Translations under genes and position numbers: made by a program | Notes under the pieces: generated by a model | Told to the model about the DNA's origin: nothing | The model's input: the letters and a program-made list of their open reading frames with translations, nothing else | Database searches by the model: none | Assembly: GCA_001465935.1 (NCBI GenBank) | Contig: LNKV01000045.1 | Coordinates: forward strand, 1 to 64,000 | DNA: 64,000 bases | Direction of reading: 5' to 3' | Source: Clarireedia homoeocarpa | Taxonomy: Eukaryota > Ascomycota > Leotiomycetes > Helotiales > Rutstroemiaceae | In this document: piece after piece, positions 1 to 12,851 of the stretch | Position numbering within the stretch: position 1 is the stretch's first letter | Layout: the number at the start of each line of letters is the position of its first letter

Positions 1-1105
1 TATCCTATGTCCTGTAGTCCCTTCTTCCGTAGTTCAGTATCCCGTAATATCTTTCTTTCCTGTAGTCCAGTGAAAACACTGAACCGACAGTTACTCTCCT
101 GATTCGCTAAAACATCTTAGTTTTAATCCTCATTAACAGTAACAGTCAAGCCAGACAGCTTCTTTAATTTGTCAATCACATCCTCAGTGGCATTACTAAC
201 ACATGTGTTAGAGACTAAAATCGTGAAATACTCCAACCTAAACTTACTGGCATATTCCAATGGGGGGTAGTGACTTAGTCTCGATGACCGTTAGATTGGC
301 ATCATCGAAAATCCTGAGAAGAAATATCAATATATGAACAAAAATGGTATGGGACAACTTACTGCTTTACTTGATCACGTAGCTCCTCCCATTTCTCGAT
401 AGAGTCATAACTATATCTGATACTCTGTGAGAATGGGCATAGGTTAGATCGCTCACAAACGCCTTTGGATATCCGACTTACCTTTCCTTCTGACATATCT
501 ATTATCTGAGAGGTTTGATCTGCTGTGGTATGTAGGAAGTGTTCTCCTGACGATAGATAGCGTATGGGGTGGTCCGACTGTGCTAGGTTATGTTGGAATT
601 GAAGAATGGATGCTATGCTGAGTATCTATCGACGAAGGGGAAGATGGGGTTATATATAGTTGAATGTATACGCTGACTCAGATACACGAGCTTGAGTTGG
701 TCGCTGGGGCTCCCAACTCGCTCAGGAGGGTAAGTCGCAGTCGCTCCTTACAAAAACTGTTTTCGAAGTCACCTGGTGTGTGTTTCTTACGTCAATTTAA
801 TACAGAAGGATTCCATGGCGATGCTACATCTCCACTCTCATTTGACCTACGATGCTGCACGGCTGATCTTTTCCAGATGCATGGCAGAGCGGCAGCCATA
901 TATAGTGACGTATGTCCTGCACTGCGCAGATATGTAAGACGACTCAGCTCTTTTATAACAACTAAATTGAGCTGTCGCAATTTGTATTGGACTTTCTTGC
1001 TTCTACTTGGAAGCGGGGTCGTTTTCATGGACATATAAGTATGCCAAGGACGATCATGCTGGGTGTGGACATCACATTATCATCATAATTTATCTCAGCT
1101 GACTC
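1..1105. other. No supported gene
   Basis: I see no recognisable protein or RNA gene here. An open frame at 664-1038 (plus) and its antisense partner have no motif, no matching intron signals and mixed composition, so I leave them out. The sequence reads like intergenic or decayed DNA. Confidence 0.5.
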
Positions 1106-1215
1106 AGACGCTCCGCCAAAGCACAGCCTCATTGTATTCAATACATATTATTAGTTCTTGGCTAGTTCTTGGCTAAAGTGTTCTACTTTTTCGACCTTTC
1201 TTTGGCGGAGCGTCT
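1106..1215. repeat. 110-bp foldback (MITE-like) element
   Basis: A perfect 16-bp inverted repeat bounds this segment: the arm at 1106-1121 (AGACGCTCCGCCAAAG) is the exact reverse complement of 1200-1215. The interior holds a short direct duplication (agttcttggct, twice, near 1151-1173). No target-site duplication is obvious at the ends. It could be a miniature inverted-repeat transposon or a hairpin-forming regulatory element; it encodes nothing. Confidence 0.55.
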
Positions 1216-1609
1216 AAGATGAAATAGTTCTATTTTGTATGTAAACTGTGCAATTTTTTTTTTTGACAATCTCTTTTTAAATCAGTGAAATCAGTACTTA
1301 ATAAAGAGATCTTATTCTAAGTGCAGTAGGGTCAAATCGAAATCGATATAAGATTCTAATAATACTAATTTTAATATATAAAGTTAATACTAATAGTACA
1401 AAGTATATTGTCAAAGCCAAAAACATGATTTTTCAACTTGGGTACAAATTAAGACCCTCGACGTTTCCCTCTACAATTCCACTACTATACTATCTAGATA
1501 TATTATATTATATCTCTGAAGATCACAGAGTCTTGAGGATCTCTGACATATAATTAGTTATTATATATTTGTGTGAAGAATCGAGCTGTTGCCGGTAAGG
1601 TAATCGACA
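1216..1609. other. A+T-rich spacer, no gene
   Basis: Long A/T runs and TAATACTA-like words dominate. No coding frame or RNA gene is visible. Confidence 0.5.
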
Positions 1610-1950
1610 TACTATAAGCCATACTATAAGCTATGCCATGAGCCATACTATGAGCCATGCCATATGCTATGCTACGAACCATGCCATATGCTATGCTACG
1701 AGCCATGCCATATGCCATGCCATTAGCCATACCATTAGCCATGCCATTAGCCATGCTATGAGCCATCGCATTAGCCATGCCATTAGCCATGCTATGAGCC
1801 ATCGCATTAGCTATGCCCTTCGCTATGCCCTTAGCATTAGCTATCGCATTAGCTATGCTCTTCGCTATGCCCTTAGCATTAGCTATGCCATGCCACTTGC
1901 CATGCCATTCGCCATGCCATTCGCTATCGCATTCTCCATCGCATTCGCCA
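1610..1950. repeat. GCCATGCCATTAGC-type minisatellite
   Basis: The block is built from interleaved 6- to 14-bp units related to GCCATG, CCATTAGC and GCTATGAGCC, with a higher-order duplication (the segment around 1805-1850 recurs at about 1847-1890). It is open in several frames on both strands (products rich in Met-Ala/Ser-His), which is a result of the repeat unit and not evidence of coding. Confidence 0.8.
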
Positions 1951-4080
1951 TTGTATTATATATAGGTAATAGGAATAATAGAATCGACTAAAAGCTTTCG
2001 ATTAGCATATTTAGTTTCCAATTTGGATATTGTTAAAATTGTACTAATTAAGCCTAATTGTTGAAATAGAGCCTGGTTTACTGAGATAAATCATAATGTC
2101 CTTGACCATTAGATAGAAGCCATGGCGGCACGCGCCGACGCTGAGTCGTGACACCCGAATCTCAATCTCCCACTAAACTTTTGGAATATTCAATTGTGTA
2201 CTCTCTTTTTGGGGAAGTTAAAGTCCCTAACCATAAAATATCTTTAAATCAAATTATATACGGTAGTAGACTGATATTTGGGTGTGCCACAACTCGTGGG
2301 AGCGGGAAGTAGGGGATTCGATACTTCGAATCGCTGCCTGCTGAATTCAAATGTGAATAAATCGCTCACCATTATGCACCCTCCTGTGGCCAAGTAAATC
2401 AGTGGATCTTCCCTTCTCTTTATGTACTTACATTTTGCATGCAAAAGCTCTCTTTCATAGAAATGTACTAGTCAGTCTTGAATGGTGGACTAATGGTGAC
2501 GCTGCAACGTTCTGATAACACTCTTCACAGACCTCAGATCGAATGCAAGATCTTCCACACTTTTCTCATTTACCATTTTCGATTAGAGATCATTGAAGAC
2601 TGACGATGTCTGCCTCAGAAAGAAAGGTGTGTATGAGGAAAACACAATCACCTCTGGCAACCAGCTTTCAGTATGTTGGCTGATTGAGTTGGTGGACCCC
2701 AGCTCAATGCATGCCAGATTCGCGATGGAACACGATCTCGGAGGAGAAAGTGCAGCAAAAGGATATCTTGGTTGCACAGACCAACAGGGAGTCGAAGCTT
2801 CGCTGATCGACATCTATGAGCCGCATACGAAAGGATGATGTGCGTTAGACCGAAAGCTTGGGGTGGCGATTTGATGTATGTGCAGCTCGTTTTAGTTTAT
2901 ACAACGAAAGGCAGTGAAACAGTGTACGATCTTTGACAGCCCGCGTCTGTCTCTAGGTTGTTACTTGGTGTGTTAGTATTAGCATACCTGTGATCCTTCA
3001 CTCCCTCATAGCACCCACTTGAAATCGCTTGCCCCATCCCCATCTCCCACTTCTATGTTTCTTTCCTACTTCCCTCATTCTCCTCCTCATATCCCAGTTC
3101 CCTCTTTACTTTCTTCTTTGCAGCCCCGCATGGAGCGGAAGTTCTGCAATGAAAAAAGGTAATTTCCAATACATGGAGGGGTGCAAAAATTATGTATTTT
3201 AATGTCTTTGATTGACACAACATCTTCCAGAAGGAGTGCAGTACTGGTGATGTCGGAAGCAAAATTTTGATGCGATACATCGATGATTCTGGGTCCTGGG
3301 TCCGGGCTTCTGATCCGGTCGATCCGGTCCTGGTTGGCAAGGGAGATGAGCTGAAGAGCCAAGTCCGGTAAGGCCAAGATAAAAGAAAGAAAGATTCCAC
3401 ATGCCAAAAGATATGATATATATATTGAATAAGGCCAGGAAACAAGGAGGAAAGCTAGGGGCCGGAGTAAGCGAAGTATAAGTCCAGAGATCCAAAGAAG
3501 GAAAGGAATAATCCATGTAGGGGTGAGACCAAGGCAAATATGAGGTAAAGGAAGTTCAGCATGTTCAAAAATCATTTGAGGAGTCCTTGGAAAGTAAAAG
3601 ATATACATAAATCCGGTGAGTTGAAAAAGCGATTATGGGCGGAGAGGAAGTTGATTGCATGGGCCGGAAAGAAAAACCAAAGTTTCATGAAAATCCAATG
3701 TATCCGAGATAGTTTTTCAGTGTAAATCAAGAGATTAGAAGATCCAATAAAGTTGGTTGAAACAAAATTGTAAGATCCTTAGGGTCCTATTGAAAAATAG
3801 AGAAAACAAAGCCACGAGAACTAGGCGCAAGGGGGAAAGAAATCCTGCAAAGTCCAGTAGAGAAAGACCATAAGTTAGGAAAAGAAATATGACCAGAGTC
3901 CATAGAAGTCCAAAAAAGAAAGGCAAAAAGAAGTCCTTAGTAGTCTCAGAATCAGAATAATAGAAGGGGAAGTAAGTCCCTGGTAGCCCTAGAGCTTAGA
4001 ATAAGTCGCCTAGCAAGAAGTATTTTGATGGAGTTAAGTTATTTAGATAATTATTTTGGTCGGAAGACAGTTTTTCATCC
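1951..4080. other. No supported gene; purine-rich plus strand from about 3040
   Basis: No conserved gene was recognised. From about 3050 to 3930 the plus strand is purine-rich, so the minus strand is open in all three frames with hydrophobic (Phe/Leu/Ser) translations. Several overlapping frames being open at once points to composition rather than genes. A short frame at 2593-2838 (plus) has no recognisable motif. Confidence 0.45.
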
Positions 4081-4081
4081 A

Positions 4082-4545
4082 TGGAGTTATAAACATATAT
4101 TGAGTGCAGAAAGATCCGAGAATCCTGGAATCCTAGCAAAGAACGAGGAGAAAGTCCCAGAGCATGGAATGCCAAGCCTAGCAGGAAGAACTATTATCGA
4201 GATAAGCCGTCAATTATTATGTATTGTGGAGCGTTTCATTCTTTTTTTTCTTCTTGTTTTTATATTTTATTTTATTGTTTGAATTATGGCCTTGAGTTCC
4301 TTGAGTAAAGATATGTTTTAAGAATCCGGGAAATCTTGTAAAAGAACTGGGGAGAATGTCCTAGATGCTAGAATGCTAGGCCTAGAAGGAAAAGCTTTTG
4401 TCGAAATGTTGTTTAAGTCATTGCCTAGTCTGGCAAGTGTTTTTTATCCTTCAGTGTATGAGAATGAGTTCTTGTAGTAAAGAATATTTAAAAATCCAGT
4501 AGGCCCTAGAAAATGAGTGAGAAGAAAGTCCTCCAGCTGGCACGG
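4082..4545. repeat. Degenerate tandem copies, period about 180-205 bp
   Basis: Three diverged copies can be lined up by eye at about 4082-4215, 4287-4420 and 4463-4545. Shared landmarks are a 'ttgagt..aaaga' start, 'aatcc(t/g)gg', 'gagaa(a)gtcc' and 'gccaagcctag(c/a)agga'. Copies differ by many substitutions and small indels. This may be the remains of an old transposon or tandem array; a self-alignment would be needed to fix its borders. Confidence 0.4.
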
Positions 4546-5907
4546 TGGTTTATTAGATGGAGTCGATGTCGATTTATGGTATGTTCGAAAAGAATTATCA
4601 ATTATCCAAAGTAATAAAGTGTAGAAAGGAAACGAAGAAAATCCAGGAAATTATAAAAAGTTGTAGAAAGTCCTTTGAAGATCCGCGAAAACCAGGGAGA
4701 GAGAAGTCCATAAAGGGTCGGCCAGTGGGGTAGGGGGTACACACAAATGAAGAGCGAAATGTAAGTAAAAATTCAAAGGGTGCATGGTGTCGACTCCTCC
4801 AAGTTTGAACGATACAAAATAATGAAAGACCAAGAGGATTGACGGGAAGCAGAGAGGTATTTATACATCTCACATGTAAGCTACACGGGCAGTGTGAATC
4901 TAAGGGGGGGGGGATGCTATGTCGAAGATTGGAACCGGTCAAGCTAATATCCGAATATATGTAAATGATTCACACATAACCGAACATTTGATAGCTTTTT
5001 CCGAGCTAACACCGCGTTACTAAGCCAAGTCATCGCAGGTTCTTCAGATATGGTACAGCCCTACGTGTACTCTACCCGGGAGCACCTAGACGTGTTCTAG
5101 AACTGCCGAAATACTTTCGAGCGTGAGGTTGCAACGAACCGGACTTCAAATCATGGTAGCCGTGGGTATGGCATTTCCGGGTCATTGTTGGAGCGCATTT
5201 CGGCAGTAAAGTAAGGGCTTTGACCAGAGGATGAATCACTTTTAACCTAGCTGTTCCGTGGTATCATCTTCATCGGTGAGTCAAGGCCCTATGTTAGTGC
5301 TGTAAGAGCGCGACTACCACTCGGGTCAGGAAGCAAGCGCTATGGTCTTGCAGAATAAACATTTTATCCGACACCCCATGACCAAGTAGGAAATGTTTTA
5401 GTAGCAAATATGCCCTCTACATTATCATTAACGGTACTGCTCAGAGGAGGACGAATGTGGAAGTTACCTATCTGTAAGATAGATATCAAACTCCAGCCAT
5501 TCTCTTGCTCCTACTCATGCATTCTAACTAGCTCGACTCATACATACACACTTCATCGTCGCTCCTTCCAATAAGAAATCACGCATACTCGCAGCTCCTT
5601 TAACTACTAGGTTGATGCGGCAGGGTTTCAATGGCAGAGTTGCCAATCTATGAATGCCATTTCCTGTTCGTAGCTTCATCTTCCATCCCCACAAAACATT
5701 TATTTCTTGAATTTCAGAGTCCTGCGATCAGTTTTATCATCAATCATTGAACAACATCCATATAACAGTGGTAACGACATCAGAAATAACAAACGAACAA
5801 TCAAACAGATTTACGGACAACCATAACCAACTAAGGTCACGTCAACAAATCATTCATATTAACCCAAGGTGCAGCAGTAGTGGTGTCGTACAACGAGCGG
5901 AGAGCCA
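4546..5907. other. No supported gene; upstream region of the F-box gene
   Basis: No coding or RNA gene seen. The last few hundred bases presumably hold the promoter and 5' leader of the F-box gene starting at 5908. Confidence 0.45.
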
Positions 5908-7418
5908 ATGTTCCCTTGGAGTTCCCTGCCTTCGGAGCTACAATTCATGGTCCTGGAGTATTTTTCGCAGAGCTATCGTCGCTTATCATCTGCTGCGGCG
6001 GTATGTAAAGATTGGCGGTGGTTTATAGAGAAGAAGAACTTCGCTCGACTAAAGCTCAAAGACTCATGTCTGGTAGATTTCCAGCGCATAGTCGGCCGAC
6101 GGAGAGACCTCGTGAGGTACATCGGGCTGAACGTGGAACTTTCTCGATACACATGTCGCATTTGCAATCAAGTAGAGTCCAATTATGCAGAAGCCCAAAA
6201 TTCGCTCCTTGTCAAGCAGACAATTTCGAGGCTGCTTAAAATTATAAGTACTTGGAATAGAGCGGGCAACAATTTAACTCTGGAGCTCAGCGCTCAGTCA
6301 CCTAGCGATTCGGAGCACTGGTTTCAGAGGTGTTATTTCGGAGCAGATGACATAGATGAAATGATCAATCCGAATACAGGAGAAGTTTTGCAGACAACCA
6401 ATGACGTGCTGCACGATCCGAACCACGGTTGGGTGGAAGGTCAACGATTTGTCACGCCTGCTGTTTCGGCACTGCTGCGGGTTTACGAGCAAATCAGCTT
6501 TAGGTTGCCCCTATGTACTCCGAAAGTGAGTGTAGTCACAGCCTTGGTAATACGTCGACATTGCCGTCGTCGCTTTTCACCGGCAACTTTGTCTAGTCTT
6601 TGGCGCTGCTTCCCTCAGCTGCAGTACATGACCTATGAGCCTTGGCGAATGTGGGACTCAAAAGTGCAGAGTCGCTATGACGAAAGTAAGTAAACTAACC
6701 AGCCCTCTTTCCATAGTATCGAAAATGCTCACTTTTTATTGAAGATTATGGAAGGCTTTTCGGAAGTTTCTTGCCGATGAGACTTAAAAAGCTGTCGATA
6801 TTTGAAGATACCAACGAAGATTATGTCGAGTTAGTGCAAAATGCAGGATCACCGTACCAGGTCGACTCCGTTCGGTCTCCATCCCGCGCAGTTGGTGCGG
6901 CTCTTGCAACGAAAAGCATTACCCTTGAACAACTCTCAGTAGCATTCATGATTGATGCCGCTTGCTTCTTTGCGGCCTGCAAGCCAAGTTGGATTTGGCT
7001 CAGCTTGCAGTCATTGGCTTTGACATCGATATCACTGACACGTACAGAAACGCAAGGGCAGATCCTTGATCTGTTGCAGGCTGCGGGCAACGCCGCACAC
7101 CAAATGCCAACCCTGCAAACCATGGTGTTATGGAACGGCAGGAAGGGGGAAGCTTGTGGTTTTATATACCAAAACGTGGATGGCTATCGATCAATCACGT
7201 GGCGTAGTACATGGGATCTTGAGCTGGATTCTCATCTAGTTGAGACCTGGGAAATGGTTGCTGATGAGAATGCACGGAGCAAACTTCAGGTTCGAAAGGA
7301 GCTGCTGAGTAGAGATGTCATCCGTTCTCACGGTGATGCCATTCATCACTTGAAGCTACCACACGGAGTGATTAGCCCCGAGTCCTTGTGGCAGATACGA
7401 AGGGAGCATGAGAAATAG
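5908..7418 (+). CDS. F-box protein
   Basis: Likely substrate adaptor of an SCF ubiquitin ligase. The CDS is join(5908..6685,6745..7418), 483 residues. The 59-nt intron starts GTAAGT, contains CTAAC and ends GAAG; joining across it keeps frame and reads ..DENYGRLFGSFLPMRLKKL. The first 40 residues form an F-box (PWSSLPSELQFMVLEYF.. through ..AAVCKDWRWFIE). The remainder matches the general layout of fungal F-box proteins with a poorly conserved C-terminal recognition region, including a 'LSIFEDTNEDYVEL' segment. The target is unknown. No defect was seen. Confidence 0.8.
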
Positions 7419-7865
7419 GGATCGTGCAGTACCCATGTTGTCCGTGTCCAATCGTCTGCGCTCCTGTCCGACCACCCGAGTAAAAGTTCATGATCTGCAC
7501 AAAAAGTCATCCTTCACTTATGCATCACGTGCTTACTGCACTTATCCAGAAATAGATAATTGCGTGCTCACTTAAGCAACTGTCATTTGTTCGGCTATTG
7601 AAAATATACCTTGGCACGCTTGGCTTACGCCTTACCCGCATCGTCGAGCCTTATGAACCCCGAATTCGGGACTCGGTAAAAAGCTGAAACGGATGCAAAC
7701 AGGCCAAACTTGGAACAGTTGGAACATTCATTCTTGTGACCCGACACAATTGCCAACATCTTTAGACCATCACAAGGTTGAGTCAAGCTCACCGTAACTA
7801 CACTTTATCCAACAGAATATGTTTCTACAATAGGACAGCAACCTTCATTACATATTTCCAGTATC
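7419..7865. other. Intergenic
   Basis: Spacer between two plus-strand genes, holding the F-box 3' region and the Mpv17-like promoter. No other feature seen. Confidence 0.6.
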
Positions 7866-8779
7866 ATGGCAGTCTTCGCAATTAGGTCCGCTGGTCGGGC
7901 TGTGCTGCGACGCTCACAATTCCCAACTCATCGTCAGCAACCAATGAATTTCACCACGAAACGACACACCTCCTCCACCAGTCCCAAGAATTCTGCCAAT
8001 CAATCGCACGCCAGCCATATCTCAGACAGCGCTGCGAATGGTACCGCGATACCCATTCCCGCGACCGTGGCCACCTTGCCCCTTTGGCAGCGTCTTGGAC
8101 CCCTGACACGAACGTTCCAGGCCTACGGCCGGTCGCAACGGAAACGACCATACACTACACAATTCTGCAGCTCGCTGGTGATTTACTTCCTAGGCGATTT
8201 GTCGGCACAGAGTATCAGCGGCGATGATTACGATTGGAAGCGCACGGTCAGGGCATTACTGATTAGCATGGGCAGCAGTATTCCAAGTTACAAATGGTGA
8301 GCTTCATCTTCTCATCCTTGATAGATTGTACAGTTTACTAACAGAGTCGCATCAGGTTTATGTTCCTCTCCAATAATTTCAACTACTCCTCGAAGATCGC
8401 TTCCCTCGCAACGAAAGTCTCGGTCAACCAAATCACCTTCACACCCATCTTCAACACATATTTCTTCGGCATGCAATCACTTCTCTCCGGCGATTCTCTA
8501 GCCGATGCTTGGGAGAGGGTAAAGAGAACTGTGCCAGTCAGTATGATGAATAGTATAAAGTTATGGCCAGCGGTCACAGCAATCAGTTTTGCGTGGATTG
8601 AACCGCAGTATAGGAGTATTTTCGCAGGCGTAATCGCGATTGGATGGCAGACATATTTGAGTTTCTTGAACAGGACGGCGGAAACGGAGATTGCAGTCGC
8701 ACATGAGCATACCGCGAAGAAGAAGGAGATTACGAATAAAGTGGAGAGAGACACTTGCAAGCAGAAGTTAGAAGCTTAG
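7866..8779 (+). CDS. Mpv17/PMP22 family membrane protein (Sym1-like)
   Basis: CDS join(7866..8296,8356..8779), 284 residues; the 59-nt intron splits a Trp codon (..SYKW-FMFLSNNF..). The N-terminus (about 60 residues) is rich in Arg, Ser and Ala and poor in acidic residues, as expected of a mitochondrial targeting sequence. The C-terminal half carries the Mpv17/PMP22 signature: 'W.R...TVP..M..S..LWPAV..ISFAWI....RS.FAGV...GWQTYLSFLNR'. The family consists of four-helix inner-membrane mitochondrial or peroxisomal proteins linked to metabolite or channel function; the exact substrate is not known from sequence. The targeting-like leader favours mitochondria. Confidence 0.88.
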
Positions 8780-11627
8780 AGGTGAGGTATATATTAATGT
8801 GGAGGAGATTATATCATATATATGGGTTGGATGGCATGAAACATAATAGAATTGATACCAGCATAGAGGCATTAGGGATAGTCACAGGTTTAGAAGGATA
8901 GGCGTTTGTTTGGATTGGATTGATAGGGTAGATGGCTTTTGGATCATTATCCTGACCATCTATATATTTGGATCCGCATCCATAATCGCGAAGCATAATT
9001 CAGACTTTGAACAACAGAAGATCTAAGGCATCATGAGTCCATAGCATCGCAGCCTCCTTGATGTGAAGTGCCCAGCCATTTCAATGGCCCGAGACTCAAC
9101 TTTCTCCGTGAAACACTGATGCTAGTCAAGTGAGATACATTCACCGCAGACTCCAAATTCTCTTGAAGTTAGATGTCAGCGCTCATCCACGCGTCATATT
9201 GTATAGGTCGAGCTAAATTTCATTCTTACTTTTACAGCTATGCTATTATAGACTGTAAGAACTATCAACATAGTACTGTACCTTTTATCTGCCAACAAGC
9301 ATAGCTGTAAGAGCAAGGATGATTCTTTGACTAACCAGCTGAATCGTTAGCGATTAAGTGAGAACTGTCTTCTTGTCTTCATCGTTGTATGTGTCTGATT
9401 CTTCTTACTAAGTGGAAGATCTAAGCTATCTATATAGCCCAGCTCTCCTGTACCTGTACGGGATTGGCTCAATAAACCGACAGATAGGGTCAGAACATCC
9501 GCCAATCTCCTTTTTTCTGGAATCCGCGAATCTAGCTGCGAATATGCCGTCTTTGTGGAACTATTCGGTTGCCTCAGTAAAGATGTTTTCCGACTCTCCT
9601 CTTGGTTCAGCCGAAGTCAGTCCACTGCAGTTGGCGGTAAAAGTGGCACCTGGGTCATACCATTTGCGTCGTTGATGCCCAGGTGCAGCAGGCATATTTT
9701 CCCAGTGTGGGTTGACTTCTCAACCGTGGCACCAAGAATCACTCAATAATGGTGATTCCGCGCTTGGTTAAGGTAAGTCTGATTCCCCTTAAACTAGAGC
9801 TTTGAGCAAGAGTAAATAGGCCTGCTCTCCTGTACCATATAAAGCTAGCTAAATCTCTGAATGGCCTCATTTCGGTCCAACGGCCATATTACGGTCCTAT
9901 GCCGTACGATTCAATACCTTCTGTAGTCTATTCCGTAGTTAATTGAATCTCATCCCATCACCCAGACAGAGCGTTTCGGGATTCTTCTTGTAATTTGTAT
10001 GATGCTGCGGCCGTCCTGGCGCTGCAGGATTTGTCGGTGTTGTAATCATCCTAGTGCTGCATGTGCCTAGTGGCTAAAATGGACATAGATAGTTGACTCT
10101 ATCGCTATCTGAGATACTATTCTTTCAGGTCGAGATAGATGCAGCTTTGGGTACTGTCGAGTATCACTATGCTCGGGGAGGAATCCAAGTGATTTTTCCG
10201 GTCGACTTACCGCCGCCTGTCTTAATTTTATCTCTTGGACTTCAATATCTACGTTTTCTGGAGGCTCGGTTGAGGGAGACAGGAATTGTAGACCGATGTG
10301 TATGTATGAAGTAGGGGCTGTATGAATCAAAGGTGCGTGGACGTAGGACGCTCGTGACAAAATACCGATGTGGTAATATATGATCCTCTAGATCGCATCC
10401 TATTCCGACCTGATTTATTGTTCCCTAACACACTTTTCTTCGTACTTCTTAAAGCTCTCGTCACCTCAAGCGACCAGTGTCTAGGTTTAATGCCCCTCAG
10501 CTTGATCTCTGATCCATTACGTGCAGCTGAGTCTGTAGCCCCTGCGCAAACCGCTTGAGTACTTGTCACCATCTCCTCGCCACCGAACAGCGAACTCTCT
10601 GTTCGAGCGCTGATATAAATTGCACAGCAATCCAGCAACATATTCCCGGTGTTCTTGCTAAACCGTAACATGAACGGGGCTAGCCAATGCACTGTGGAGC
10701 GATGCTCACTGAGATAGCGGGCTCTAGGTAGCCTAAGGTAGGACCGAATGAGGCGGCCATGTTACTGTTTGTTCCGATATGCACCAATGATGTTTGCGAT
10801 TTCTCCAAAGCACTGAACTTTGAAACGCTGATTGGTCTTGAAAGCGAATCAGCTGTTATCCACGCAGCTCTCAAACGAATTCTCAACTCCGAATTCTCTT
10901 CTTGACATATATTCAATATCGTTCAACGTATTTCCGTGCAGAGATTGGATTCCAGAGGCGTATCCTCGCTCTCTACAGGGCTGTGTGTGCTTGTAATTAT
11001 CTCTGTCTCTTCTGCTTGCTCTCATGCAAAAAAACGCCTAACACCGGCTTTTGGTTATTTTTCGAGTGCCCGAAGAAACGTGATAGCCTCCTTTCACAAT
11101 CGATTAGTGGAAAACCAGATTAAATTTAAAACATAGAATGGCCCTCTATTCCCACATTCATCAATTCCCTTTGGGTGACCCCATCGCCATCTTGAGGCTT
11201 CGACAGCACTAACCTCGAAGCGGTGACTGGCTATGACTTCCCATTTCCGCATCTGGGTGCTCCGATTCCTCGGCTGCCGGTGGAGAATTTTCTGCTCCTC
11301 GTTCATATCTCACTAGAAATCCCATCATCTATCTCTTTCCCGGAGTCCCGCCCTCTGTTGAACAACATGTCTTTGCGTCGGTTTACGCTTTGGGAGCGGC
11401 TTATTCTTCAAAGGGGCTTTGTGTTTACGTGGATTAGATATATTTCGACGGGGATTCGTAGTAGATCGAGGTCTAGAGGCTATATTCTGAATGGCAGATA
11501 TATCGGGGGGTAAGTACCTTTTTTTTTTGAGATAATTGTGGCGACGTATGTCATCCTTTTCTTTCCGATCTCGATCGACAGCAAGATTCCCATGTTCTAG
11601 TTGCGCGTTGACTTCAGGCCCATGATC
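8780..11627. other. 2.8 kb without a recognisable gene
   Basis: Only short, overlapping open frames without domain signatures are present on both strands. Scattered stops and a lack of splice-consistent frames suggest decayed DNA at the left border of the repeat island that follows. No RNA gene was recognised. Confidence 0.45.
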
Positions 11628-12851
11628 TCATTCAACATTTATGAACACATTCGGATTAAGGTCGAGGACCTTACCCTTGTCCAAGAAGTGTGAATCCAAT
11701 GAGAATGCCACGGTTAACTCGACGTGTAGTAGGCCGAAATCCTCGCGGATCTCTTTAACAATGTTATCGGCATCCTGACCAGTTTTGCTAGCGACCGCAA
11801 AACGCTTTCCTAAATCAATAGCTTCTCCGTTACACCACTTCGAAAGTATATCGTGATCTTTCCATCCTTCCCATGCCATCTCCTAGATATAGTAGGCTAT
11901 ATCCAAAGGTCCCTTTGAGATCATAGTACCACTCATGATCACAAGCCTCGGTGGATCAACGTCCATAGACTCATTGGCCTTACGAACAGCACGGATGGCC
12001 TTCATAGTTGCGGAAGACTCGCCACATTCTTCATGACCTTCGTCCCGAATAATAAGCCCCACTAGGGCTGTAGGGTATTTGACAGATGTGGGTATATCCC
12101 TGGGTTGAGACCATCCAGACTTCGTAGTCGAGCTTCGCACCTTGTCCAGGCGGTGCATGTCCCTCACTGTCCCAACGAAAGGTGGACTTATATGTTTTGA
12201 CTTTCCCGCCTGAATTATCGTTAAAGCAATGCCAGTACTCATCGTTCCAGTTCTTGATCAACCGAATCGGTACCATCACCACGGTACCTCCTAAGAGTGA
12301 TTCGACTCCATAGGTGGAGCTATCTCTCCTGCACGGACACTCCAGCTTATACTTCTCACGCAGGCGTGCGGCACTCGGACACGGAGCATATCCATCGGGA
12401 GAATGATCATCGGGGTTCACCGCCATATCATACCTCATTTCATTGATGATATATTGCACGAGGTGAAGACATATTGCCATAGTCGTTTTGCCGAGCCCCA
12501 TAATGTAACCTAGGAACAGTGACCGATGAACACTATACAAACGATAAAGAGCAAACCATACACCGTGGGCCTGGACAGGAAGCAGACGCCGCAGCATACC
12601 TGGCACCTGGACAATACGTTCCGCATGTCGCTTGTCTGGATCATGATTGAAGAACCTGCATACCCGCATCCACGTGTCCATATCCAAATGTGTAAGACCA
12701 ACAGCATCCCCGAGACTCTCTGCAATCCTGTAGAAGAGAGACAAATGTTAGTATTGTTGTCAGAAGATACGGTTTGTCCAGTCGAAGATGCGAAGACCCA
12801 TTTTTTGGTGTAACTGATGAACCCTAATGTATGATCATAGTTGGGCCGCAT
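11628..12851 (-). pseudogene. Broken SNF2-type helicase (ATPase half)
   Basis: Read on the minus strand from about 12851 down. A P-loop (GYIMGLGKTTMA) is followed by a 'VVMVPIRLIKNW' motif Ia-like segment, a DEGH box (IIRDEGHEE) and an SGTMI motif III, the order of a SNF2-family N-terminal ATPase lobe. The frame is broken at least twice: the reading phase changes between about 12130 and 12080 (upstream of the DEGH box), and an in-frame TAG lies at about 11887-11889, after which the frame continues without loss (EMAWEGWKDHDILSKW..). CAG to TAG is the change expected of RIP. No helicase C-terminal lobe follows. Probably a decayed transposon- or repeat-associated helicase. Confidence 0.65.

Noticed and set aside
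1610..1950. Possible CRISPR-like array
   Set aside because: Units are contiguous and interleaved without unique spacers; eukaryotic context.
1554..1991. Open frames across the minisatellite
   Set aside because: They translate the repeat unit on both strands and have no other support.
3053..3926. Overlapping hydrophobic minus-strand open frames
   Set aside because: Three frames open at once in pyrimidine-rich sequence, no domain motif and no splice support; composition artefact.
10067..10692. Possible decayed gene on the minus strand
   Set aside because: Frames of about 100 codons without any recognisable family text; cannot be told from chance.
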